Source: Pseudomonas costantinii (GTDB lineage Bacteria; Pseudomonadota; Gammaproteobacteria; Pseudomonadales; Pseudomonadaceae). Taken from it: a stretch of 64,000 nt of DNA. A program made the position numbers and the translations under genes. How positions within the stretch are numbered: the stretch's first letter is position 1; the number at the start of each line of letters is the position of its first letter. Shown here in pieces: positions 57,043 through 64,000 of this stretch. The notes beneath the pieces were generated by a model. That model ran no database searches. It was not told the origin of the DNA and was given only the letters and a program-made list of their open reading frames with translations. The stretch spans positions 124,001 to 188,000 of the forward strand of contig NZ_MDDR01000003.1 in assembly GCF_001870435.1 (NCBI RefSeq). Reading direction: 5' to 3'.

Positions 57043-57122
57043 AGAGGTCTCGCTGGGTAAGGTTGTGGGTACGGCGCGTCAGACGCCACTCCCCACAATA
57101 AAAGCTGCCGAGTGAGACCTCT
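57043..57122 (+). promoter_or_regulatory. Long nested hairpin in the leader of the next gene
   Basis: Three nested inverted repeats: AGAGGTCTCGCT (57043) with AGTGAGACCTCT (57111), 11 of 12 pairing; TTGTGGG (57063) with CCCACAA (57092); GGCG (57073) with CGCC (57084). The outer right arm includes the only Shine-Dalgarno-like bases (GTGAGAC) and ends 3 bases before the ATG at 57126. Folding would hide the ribosome-binding site. Not a typical terminator, since no T run follows. Confidence 0.6.
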
Positions 57123-57125
57123 TTC

Positions 57126-58073
57126 ATGAAAAGACTGTTCAACCGTTACCTGTTGACCCTCACCGGCGCCGCACTGCTCAGTGCACACGCCATGGCCGCC
57201 GAGCCGGCCTCCTGCAAAGCCGTGCGCATGGGCGTGGTCAGTTGGACCGACGTGATCGCCACCTCGGGCATGGCTGATGTGTTACTCAACGGCCTGGGCT
57301 ACGACAGCAAACAGACCAGCGCTGTGCAGCAGATCATCTTCGCGGGCATCCGCGACAAGCGTCTGGATGTTTTCCTCGGCTACTGGAAACCGGCGATGGA
57401 TAACAACATCGCACCGTTCCTGGCGGCCAAACAGGTCAAAGTCTTCGATAAACCCAGCCTTGCCGACGCCCAGGCCACCCTGGCCGTGCCGCAATACGTG
57501 GCCGATGCCGGGTTGAAGACCTTTGCCGATATCGCCCGCTTCAAAGACAAGTTGGGCGCCAAGATCTATGGCATCGAGCCCGGTAGCGGCGCCAATACCG
57601 ATATCCAGAAAATGATCGACACCAACCACTTCGGCCTCGGCGGCTTCAAGCTGGTCGCCTCGGGTGAAGCGGGCATGCTGGCGGCGGTGCAACGCGCGGT
57701 GAACCGCAAGGAGTTCGTGGTGTTTGTCGGTTGGACCCCGCACCCGATGAACATCAACATGAAAATGGCCTACCTCACCGGCAGTGAAGATGTGTTCGGC
57801 CCTGACGAAGGTCGCGCCACGGTCTCCACCGTCACCGCGCCGGACTTCGCAGAGCGCTGCCCCAACGCCAATCGACTGTTGGAAAACCTGACCTTCACCG
57901 CCGCCCAGGAAAGCCAGTTGATGGTGCCGATCATGGAGCGCCAGTCGCCCCAGGATGTGGCCAAGCAATGGCTGCGTGATCACCCTGAGGATTTGCAGCG
58001 CTGGTTGGCCGGGGTCACGGCGTTTGATGGCAAGGATGGCGTGGCAGCGGTGCAGGCCAGCCTCAAACCCTGA
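57126..58073 (+). CDS. Choline/betaine-type ABC substrate-binding protein
   Basis: A 315-residue exported protein. Signal peptide (residues 1-24, ending HAMAA), then an OpuAC domain of the choline-binding ChoX type: VRMGVVSWTDVIATSGMADVLL, LDVFLGYWKPAMDNNI, YGIEPGSGANTDIQKMID and VVFVGWTPHPMNINMKM, with Trp/Tyr residues at cation-pi positions. No permease or ATPase gene is next to it, so it may feed a shared transporter elsewhere. Possible relation to the hutX family member in this window is only at fold level. Confidence 0.88.
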   Translation: MKRLFNRYLLTLTGAALLSAHAMAAEPASCKAVRMGVVSWTDVIATSGMADVLLNGLGYDSKQTSAVQQIIFAGIRDKRLDVFLGYWKPAMDNNIAPFLAAKQVKVFDKPSLADAQATLAVPQYVADAGLKTFADIARFKDKLGAKIYGIEPGSGANTDIQKMIDTNHFGLGGFKLVASGEAGMLAAVQRAVNRKEFVVFVGWTPHPMNINMKMAYLTGSEDVFGPDEGRATVSTVTAPDFAERCPNANRLLENLTFTAAQESQLMVPIMERQSPQDVAKQWLRDHPEDLQRWLAGVTAFDGKDGVAAVQASLKP

Positions 58074-58131
58074 GCCGAACTTGTCAGATAAAACAACACG
58101 TTTGGATCTCCAGCGTCAGGGATATTTGCGC

Positions 58132-59061
58132 ATGTATTCGATCTCTCCGCAGCTTGCCGCCTTTGTCGCCAAAACCGAGTCCTTCACCAGTGACGACTCG
58201 TCGCTGGCAGGATTACGCCAAGGCTACGACCGCATGTGCCAAGCATTTACCCCGCCACAGCCGCCAGGACTGCAAGTTTCGGACTTTTCACTGGGTGGGG
58301 TGAAGGTGCGTAGCTATAAGCCTACGACTCCCACTCCGGTTGATGGCTGGCCCTGCCTCCTTTATATGCACGGCGGCGGCTGGGTGGTCGGCGGGCTGGA
58401 TTCCCATGACTTCATTTGCTTCGAACTGGCCAGCGCGTTACAGGTGCTGGTGATCGCCATCGATTACCGCCTGGCGCCTGAACACCCATTCCCAGCGGCT
58501 TACGAAGATTGCCGCGCGGTGTGGCAAGCGATCCAGGCGGGGCAGGGGCCGTACGCCATTGATCTCCGGCGTCTGGTGGTGGCAGGTGACAGCGCGGGCG
58601 GCAATCTGGCGGCGGCGTTGTGCCTGGGCCTGCGGGATGACGGCCAGCCGCGGCCCCGGGCCCAAGTGTTGATCTATCCAGGCTTGGGTGGCCCGGCCGA
58701 TTTGCCATCACGCCGCGATTGCAGGGATGCGCCATTGCTCACCACCGCCGACACAGACTGCTATCTGGCGCTCTACCTGCTGGGTGCGGGCCAGCCGTCG
58801 TCCTATGCCATGCCGCTGCTGGCTGAAGACTTCAGCGATTTGCCCAAGGCATTGATCGCCGTGGCGCAGTTTGACCCGCTGCGTGATGACGGCATGCTCT
58901 ACGCCGAACGCCTTCAGGCGGCGGGCGTAGCAGCGGTGCTTTATCCCGGGAAAGGCCTGATCCATGGCTGCCTAAGGGCGCGCGGCCAAGTGCCGGAGGT
59001 GGATCAGTTGTACGACTATCTGTTGTATTACCTGAGGAGCGAAGGGCTGACACAGGTCTAA
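58132..59061 (+). CDS. Alpha/beta hydrolase, HSL-like esterase
   Basis: A 309-residue esterase/lipase of the hormone-sensitive-lipase type. The oxyanion motif is HGGGW, the nucleophile Ser is in GDSAGGN, the Asp in DPLRDDG and the His in GLIHGCLR. The N-terminal cap (residues 1-75) covers the active site. The natural substrate is unknown. AGGGA lies 9 nt before the ATG at 58132; the open frame continues upstream into the preceding gene but without conservation. Confidence 0.9.
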   Translation: MYSISPQLAAFVAKTESFTSDDSSLAGLRQGYDRMCQAFTPPQPPGLQVSDFSLGGVKVRSYKPTTPTPVDGWPCLLYMHGGGWVVGGLDSHDFICFELASALQVLVIAIDYRLAPEHPFPAAYEDCRAVWQAIQAGQGPYAIDLRRLVVAGDSAGGNLAAALCLGLRDDGQPRPRAQVLIYPGLGGPADLPSRRDCRDAPLLTTADTDCYLALYLLGAGQPSSYAMPLLAEDFSDLPKALIAVAQFDPLRDDGMLYAERLQAAGVAAVLYPGKGLIHGCLRARGQVPEVDQLYDYLLYYLRSEGLTQV

Positions 59062-59164
59062 GCGCTCAAGGACATGCTCATTGCACAATTCGGGTTTATG
59101 ATGCCAGACGGCAAAATAATAGACGTCCCCCCAGGGATGAACCCGACACCCTACGGAGCGCGCA

Positions 59165-60136
59165 ATGCAGACTTGGTACCCGCAGATCAAACCCTACGCC
59201 CGGCACGATCTGGCAGTCGATGAAACCCACACGCTGTATGTCGATGAAAGTGGCTCCCCCGAAGGTTTGCCCGTCGTATTCATCCACGGCGGCCCTGGTG
59301 CCGGTTGTGATGCCAACAGTCGCTGCTACTTTGATCCGAGCCTGTACCGCATTGTCACCTTCGACCAGCGTGGTTGCGGTCGCTCCACCCCTCGCGCCAG
59401 CCTGGAAAACAACACCACCTGGGACCTGGTCGCCGACCTCGAGCGCATCCGCGAACACTTGGGCATCGAGAAATGGGTGTTGTTCGGCGGTTCCTGGGGT
59501 TCGACCCTGGCCCTGGCCTACGCGCAAACCCACCCAGAGCGGGTCCATGGCCTGATCGTGCGCGGTATTTTCCTGGCCCGTCCCCAAGACATTCAGTGGT
59601 TCTACCAGGCCGGCGCCAGCCGTATGTTCCCGGATTACTGGCAGGACTACCTTGCCCCGATCCCTCAAGAAGAACGCCACGACCTGCTCACGGCCTACCA
59701 TAAGCGCCTGACCGGCAACGACCAGATTGCCCAGATGCATGCGGCCAAGGCCTGGTCCACCTGGGAAGGTCGCATGTTGGGCCTGTGCCCGAACCCTCAG
59801 CAGGTCGAGCGGTTTGCCGAGCCCCAGCGCGCCCTGTCCATCGCGCGTATCGAGTGCCACTACTTCACCAACAACTCCTTCCTGGAACCTGACCAGCTGA
59901 TTCGCGATATGCACAAGATCGCCCATCTGCCTGGCGTAATCATTCACGGCCGCTACGATATGATCTGCCCACTGGATAACGCCTGGGAGCTGCATCAGGC
60001 GTGGCCCAACAGCGAACTGCAAGTGATCCGCGAGGCTGGCCATGCGGCATCCGAGCCGGGAATCACTGATGCGTTGGTGCGTGCGACCGGCGAGATGGCA
60101 CGGCGCCTGCTTGACTTGCCGCCAGAAGAAGCATGA
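59165..60136 (+). CDS. pip: Proline iminopeptidase
   Basis: A 323-residue alpha/beta hydrolase (S33) that removes N-terminal proline. Start [15 protein letters not shown], oxyanion region HGGPGAGCD, nucleophile [10 protein letters not shown], helical cap, and the C-terminal His region [10 protein letters not shown]. Typical length. The stop overlaps the dtd start (ATGA), a common pairing in Pseudomonas. Confidence 0.96.
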   Translation: MQTWYPQIKPYARHDLAVDETHTLYVDESGSPEGLPVVFIHGGPGAGCDANSRCYFDPSLYRIVTFDQRGCGRSTPRASLENNTTWDLVADLERIREHLGIEKWVLFGGSWGSTLALAYAQTHPERVHGLIVRGIFLARPQDIQWFYQAGASRMFPDYWQDYLAPIPQEERHDLLTAYHKRLTGNDQIAQMHAAKAWSTWEGRMLGLCPNPQQVERFAEPQRALSIARIECHYFTNNSFLEPDQLIRDMHKIAHLPGVIIHGRYDMICPLDNAWELHQAWPNSELQVIREAGHAASEPGITDALVRATGEMARRLLDLPPEEA

Positions 60137-60570
60137 AGGGCCTGTTGCAAAGGGTGCGTGGCGCCCGGGTTGAGGTCGCGGGCGAAGTAGTGGGGTCGAT
60201 CGATCAGGGTTTGCTGGTGTTGGTGGCCGTCGAACCTGGCGATACGCCCGAGAGCGCCGACAAACTTTTGCACAAGCTGCTTAACTATCGGGTGTTCAGC
60301 GACGAAGAGGGCAAGATGAACGTGTCCTTGAAGGACATCGGCGGCGGTTTGCTGCTGGTGTCACAGTTCACTCTGGCGGCGGATACCAAAAGCGGGCTGC
60401 GTCCGAGCTTCTCTACTGCGGCCCCACCGGCCTTGGGTGCAGCGCTTTTCGATCACTTGCTGTTACAAGCGCAACAATTGCATGGCAAGGTGGCGTCGGG
60501 GCGTTTTGGCGCTGATATGCAGGTGCATTTGGTCAATGATGGCCCTGTGACCTTCCTCTTACAGACGTGA
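60133..60570 (+). CDS. dtd: D-aminoacyl-tRNA deacylase
   Basis: A 145-residue dimeric proofreading enzyme that frees tRNAs mischarged with D-amino acids or glycine. The active-site motifs [17 protein letters not shown] and the cross-subunit GPVTFLL (Gly-cisPro type) are both present. Coupled to pip by a 4-nt overlap. Confidence 0.98.
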   Translation: MKGLLQRVRGARVEVAGEVVGSIDQGLLVLVAVEPGDTPESADKLLHKLLNYRVFSDEEGKMNVSLKDIGGGLLLVSQFTLAADTKSGLRPSFSTAAPPALGAALFDHLLLQAQQLHGKVASGRFGADMQVHLVNDGPVTFLLQT

Positions 60571-60837
60571 ATGTATTAAAAACGACTTTTAATGCCTAAA
60601 AACGCAGGATTTCGCTACAAATACTTCGTTGTCCCTGATGCGTTGTCTCGCGGGCTACTAGATAATCGCGCGCTACGGGGATCAGCGTTGTTTGGTCCAT
60701 TTTTGACTTAGGTAGAGACTTGTCCGGCAGCCGTTGGGGAATCATTTAGCCCCAGGGGAGTCGGAACAATGCTCGCCAACCTGGCATATAGATAGCTGGC
60801 CGTTGGTTTTTTGATCTGTTTTCGGCGAGGGTTGCTC
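60571..60837. other. Intergenic region upstream of opgG
   Basis: About 267 bases. An A/T palindrome ATTAAAA-ACGAC-TTTTAAT (60575-60593) follows dtd, and a TGGGG…CCCCA hairpin lies near 60735-60754. GATAAT at 60661 could be a -10 box, but no matching -35 is clear. No coding sequence seen. Confidence 0.45.
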
Positions 60838-62574
60838 GTGATTGTTAGTCCCTGTAATGCACCAAAATTGTCTGCCAAACGGTTACGAAACGCACTGGTG
60901 ACGGGCTCTGCCCTGTTTTGCCTGTTCGGCGCGGGTCAACTGTGGGCATTCAGTCTGGATGATGTGTCGGCCAAGGCAAAAGAGCTGGCCGGGCAGAAAT
61001 ACGAAGCTCCGCGCAGCAATCTGCCAAACGAATTCCGCGAAATGAAATTCGCTGACTACCAAAAAATTCGTTTCCGCAACGAGAAAGCCGAGTGGGCTGA
61101 TCAGAACACGCCGTTCAAGCTGTCCTTCTATCACCAGGGCATGCACTTCGACACGCCGGTGAAAATCAACGAAGTCACTGCCGACAGCGTCCAGGAAATC
61201 AAATACGACCCGACTCGTTTCGATTTCGGCGACGTGAAGTTTGATCCTAAAGCCACCGAACAACTGGGTTATGCCGGTTTCCGTGTGCTGTACCCGATCA
61301 ACAAGGCTGACAAGCAAGACGAAATCATGACCATGCTCGGCGCCAGCTACTTCCGCGTCGTTGGCAAGGGCCAGTCCTATGGCCTGTCCGCCCGTGGCAT
61401 GGCGATCGACACGGCATTGCCGTCCGGCGAAGAATTCCCGCGCTTCACTGAGTTCTGGATCGAGCGTCCAAAACCGGGTGAAAAACAGCTGGTGATCTTT
61501 GCCTTGCTGGACTCGCCTCGGGCTACCGGTGCCTATCGCCTGACCCTGCGCCCTGGCACCGACACCATTGTCGACGTCAAATCGCAGATGTTCCTGCGTG
61601 ACAAGGTCACCAAACTGGGCGTTGCTCCGTTGACCAGCATGTACCTGTTCGGCGCGAACCAGCCGTCGAAGGTGCTCAACTACCGTCGTGAACTGCACGA
61701 TTCCAGCGGCCTGTCGATCCATGCCGGTAACGGCGAGTGGATCTGGCGCCCACTGAACAACCCTAAACACCTGTCGGTCAGCAACTTCGCCGTAGAGAAC
61801 CCGCGTGGTTTCGGCTTGCTGCAGCGTGGCCGCGACTTCAGCCACTACGAAGACCTGGACGACAACTACGACAAGCGCCCAAGCGCCTGGATCGAGCCTG
61901 AAGGCGACTGGGGCAAGGGTTCCGTCGACCTGGTAGAGATTCCGACCGCCGATGAAACCAACGACAACATCGTTGCGTTCTGGAGCCCGGCCGAGCTGCC
62001 TAAAGTCGGCGAACCGCTGAACGTCAGCTACCGCCTGCACTGGACCATGGACGAAAAGGCCCTGCACCCGACCGACAGCGCCTGGGTCAAGCAGACCCTG
62101 CGTTCCACCGGTGACGTGAAACAGTCCAACCTGATCCGTCAACCCGATGGCAGCGTGGCCTACCTGGTGGACTTCGAGGGCCCGTCCCTGAAAGCCCTGC
62201 CGTCTGATGCGCCGGTTCGCAGCCAGGTCAGCGTTGGCGACAACGCCGAGATCGTTGAGAACAGCGTGCGCTACAACGAGCACACCAAAGGCTGGCGTCT
62301 GACCCTGCGTATGAAGATCAAGGACGCAGGCAAACCGACCGAAATGCGTGCGGCCCTGGTCCAGGACATCGTGAAGCCTGAGCCTGAGAAGGTTTCGACC
62401 CAAGTGCTCAAGGCTGACAAAGTGCTCGCTAAACAGCACGAAAAGCAGGCCAAGAAAGACGCGAAAGACAAGGAAGCCAAGCAGCCAGAAGCTGCCCCAG
62501 CCACACCGGAGCCGGCCAAGACAGAACAAGTCCTGACCGAAACCTGGAGCTATCAGTTGCCTGCCGATGAGTAA
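60838..62574 (+). CDS. opgG: Periplasmic glucan biosynthesis protein G
   Basis: A 578-residue periplasmic protein needed for osmoregulated periplasmic glucan synthesis. A long N-terminal signal region (basic stretch, then hydrophobic [18 protein letters not shown]) precedes [15 protein letters not shown] and the MdoG domain ([43 protein letters not shown]). The C terminus has a Lys/Ala-rich tail (residues about 530-565), then WSYQLPADE. The GTG at 60838 is chosen from GAGGG upstream; an ATG at 60811 is an alternative. Its end overlaps opgH by 8 bases. Confidence 0.95.
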   Translation: MIVSPCNAPKLSAKRLRNALVTGSALFCLFGAGQLWAFSLDDVSAKAKELAGQKYEAPRSNLPNEFREMKFADYQKIRFRNEKAEWADQNTPFKLSFYHQGMHFDTPVKINEVTADSVQEIKYDPTRFDFGDVKFDPKATEQLGYAGFRVLYPINKADKQDEIMTMLGASYFRVVGKGQSYGLSARGMAIDTALPSGEEFPRFTEFWIERPKPGEKQLVIFALLDSPRATGAYRLTLRPGTDTIVDVKSQMFLRDKVTKLGVAPLTSMYLFGANQPSKVLNYRRELHDSSGLSIHAGNGEWIWRPLNNPKHLSVSNFAVENPRGFGLLQRGRDFSHYEDLDDNYDKRPSAWIEPEGDWGKGSVDLVEIPTADETNDNIVAFWSPAELPKVGEPLNVSYRLHWTMDEKALHPTDSAWVKQTLRSTGDVKQSNLIRQPDGSVAYLVDFEGPSLKALPSDAPVRSQVSVGDNAEIVENSVRYNEHTKGWRLTLRMKIKDAGKPTEMRAALVQDIVKPEPEKVSTQVLKADKVLAKQHEKQAKKDAKDKEAKQPEAAPATPEPAKTEQVLTETWSYQLPADE

Positions 62575-64000
62575 TTCCCAAGCCACGCCCGAGACTCTGT
62601 CCGAGTACCTGGCGCATCTCCCGATGACTGCTGAGCAGCGCGCCGAACTGGCGGGCTGCACATCCTTCAGCGAACTGCACGAACGCTTGTCGTCCAAGGC
62701 CTTCGACGCACCGACCGACGCTGCCCAAGCGTCGGTTGGCCGCCGGCTGACCCTCAACACCGCCGAAGAGCTGCAAGACGCGGAAATGCTGGCGCTCGAC
62801 GCCAGTGGTCGGGTTTGCCTGAAGGCCACGCCGCCGATTCGTCGGACCAAAGTGGTGCCTGAGCCTTGGCGTACCAACATTCTGGTGCGCGGTTGGCGCC
62901 GGCTGACCGGTCGTACCAACCCTCCGGCCCCGCCGAAGGATGAACGTGTATTGCCGGCGGCGCGCTGGCGCACCGTGGGTTCGATCCGTCGTTACATCCT
63001 GCTGGTGCTGATGCTCGGCCAGACCATCATTGCCGGCTGGTACATGAAAGGCATCATGCCGTACCAAGGCTGGTCGCTGGTCGACTTCGACGAAGTTCGT
63101 AACCAGACGCTGCTGCAAACCGCCACCCAAGTACTGCCTTACGCCCTGCAAACCAGCATCCTGATCATGTTCGGGATCTTGTTCTGCTGGGTGTCGGCTG
63201 GTTTCTGGACTGCATTGATGGGCTTCCTGGAGTTGCTCACCGGTCACGATAAATACCGAATCTCCGGTAAAAGTGCCGGCGACGAGCCAATTCCGAAAGA
63301 CGCCCGCACCGCGCTGGTGATGCCGATCTGCAACGAAGACGTGCCCCGGGTATTCGCCGGTCTGCGTGCGACGTTCGAATCGGTGGCCGCCACGGGTGAC
63401 CTGGATCGCTTCGATTTCTTCGTGCTCAGCGACAGTAACGACGCTGATATCTGTATCGCCGAGCAGCAAGCCTGGCTCGACGTGTGCCGCGAAGCCGGTG
63501 GTTTCGGCAAGATCTTCTATCGCCGCCGTCGCCGTCGCGTAAAGCGCAAGAGCGGCAACCTCGACGACTTCTGCCGTCGTTGGGGCGGTGACTACAAGTA
63601 CATGGTCGTTCTCGACGCCGACAGCGTGATGAGCGGCGAATGCCTGACCAGCCTGGTGCGCTTGATGGAAGCCACGCCGGATGCCGGGATTATCCAGACC
63701 GCGCCACGGGCGTCGGGCATGGACACCCTGTATGCGCGCATGCAGCAGTTCGCCACCCGCGTGTATGGCCCGCTGTTTACGGCCGGCCTGCACTTCTGGC
63801 AACTGGGTGAATCCCACTACTGGGGTCACAACGCGATCATCCGCATGAAGCCGTTTATCGAGCACTGCGCCCTGGCGCCATTGCCGGGGAAAGGCGCGTT
63901 CGCCGGTGCGATCCTCTCCCACGACTTCGTTGAAGCTGCGCTGATGCGCCGTGCCGGCTGGGGCGTGTGGATTGCCTACGACTTGCCGGGCAGTTACGAA
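62567..64000 (+). CDS. opgH: Glucan biosynthesis glucosyltransferase H (3' end outside the window)
   Basis: The first 478 codons of an inner-membrane GT2 glucosyltransferase that builds the glucan backbone with OpgG. Visible: cytoplasmic N terminus (1-140), two transmembrane helices (about 142-162 and 195-220), then the GT-A domain with [18 protein letters not shown], the DxD-type metal motif [11 protein letters not shown], and [15 protein letters not shown] near the acceptor site. The reading frame is open to the last base, so the gene continues to the right. Its ATG lies inside the end of opgG. Confidence 0.95.
   Translation, partial: MSNSQATPETLSEYLAHLPMTAEQRAELAGCTSFSELHERLSSKAFDAPTDAAQASVGRRLTLNTAEELQDAEMLALDASGRVCLKATPPIRRTKVVPEPWRTNILVRGWRRLTGRTNPPAPPKDERVLPAARWRTVGSIRRYILLVLMLGQTIIAGWYMKGIMPYQGWSLVDFDEVRNQTLLQTATQVLPYALQTSILIMFGILFCWVSAGFWTALMGFLELLTGHDKYRISGKSAGDEPIPKDARTALVMPICNEDVPRVFAGLRATFESVAATGDLDRFDFFVLSDSNDADICIAEQQAWLDVCREAGGFGKIFYRRRRRRVKRKSGNLDDFCRRWGGDYKYMVVLDADSVMSGECLTSLVRLMEATPDAGIIQTAPRASGMDTLYARMQQFATRVYGPLFTAGLHFWQLGESHYWGHNAIIRMKPFIEHCALAPLPGKGAFAGAILSHDFVEAALMRRAGWGVWIAYDLPGSYE

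Noticed and set aside
60575-60593. ATTAAAA/TTTTAAT palindrome as terminator of dtd
   Set aside because: The stem has only A-T pairs and would be unstable as RNA; it is listed only as part of the intergenic region.

Overview
The window looks like a stretch of a Pseudomonas chromosome, most likely from the P. fluorescens group. The evidence is GC-rich coding sequence with few gaps, Pseudomonas-type gene orders (glnA / secreted chorismate mutase / ntrBC; hutF-C-D-U-…-H-H-T-I-G; asmA-mutY-yggX), REP/REPIN-type repeats with a GTGGGAGC…GCTCCCAC core, and a second family of about 113-136 bp palindromic repeats with a TTCCCACGC-TCT-GCGTGGGAA core. The species call is inference. I see no prophage, insertion sequence, CRISPR array or rRNA operon.

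Layout. 1-5 kb: a methyltransferase gene, tRNA-Phe, and the reverse-strand operon asmA-mutY-yggX. 5-10.8 kb: an OFA-type MFS transporter, the histidine biosynthesis operon hisB-hisH-(DUF2164)-hisA-hisF, and a periplasmic solute-binding protein. 10.8-13.4 kb: two tandem paralogous Vps62-like proteins, each 430 residues, with a three-fold W-N-D-K-G repeat. 13.5-20 kb: a cell-envelope and division block in which gpmI-envC-ctpA-yibQ diverges from yibN-grxC-secB. This is the E. coli arrangement with ctpA added. 20-26.7 kb: trmL, a small anchored protein, a four-unit array of structured repeats, then ntrC-ntrB, a secreted chorismate mutase and glnA with a clear sigma-54 promoter. 27-40.9 kb: thiI, typA, a cysteine-cluster protein, glgP, the DUF2339/DUF3999 membrane pair, fbp and two lipoproteins. 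41-57 kb: the complete histidine-utilisation (hut) locus. 57-64 kb: an orphan choline/betaine-type binding protein behind a long nested hairpin, an esterase, pip, dtd, and opgG-opgH (opgH runs off the window end).

How the genes work together. The hut locus encodes uptake of histidine and urocanate (NCS1 permease, ABC system, amino-acid permease) and the five-step route through HutH, HutU, HutI, HutF and HutG to glutamate. HutC represses it. A sigma-54 promoter and a HutC palindrome lie next to each other before hutU. NtrBC and GlnA, encoded in the same window, are the usual nitrogen-control partners of such promoters. The his operon supplies the opposite, biosynthetic direction.

Points of most interest: a histidase paralog from which the catalytic Ala-Ser-Gly tripeptide is exactly missing; the four-copy array between 21077 and 21406, whose stems show compensatory changes; the nested hairpin just upstream of the gene at 57126; and the twin Vps62-like proteins, which may carry a pore-forming-type C-terminal half.
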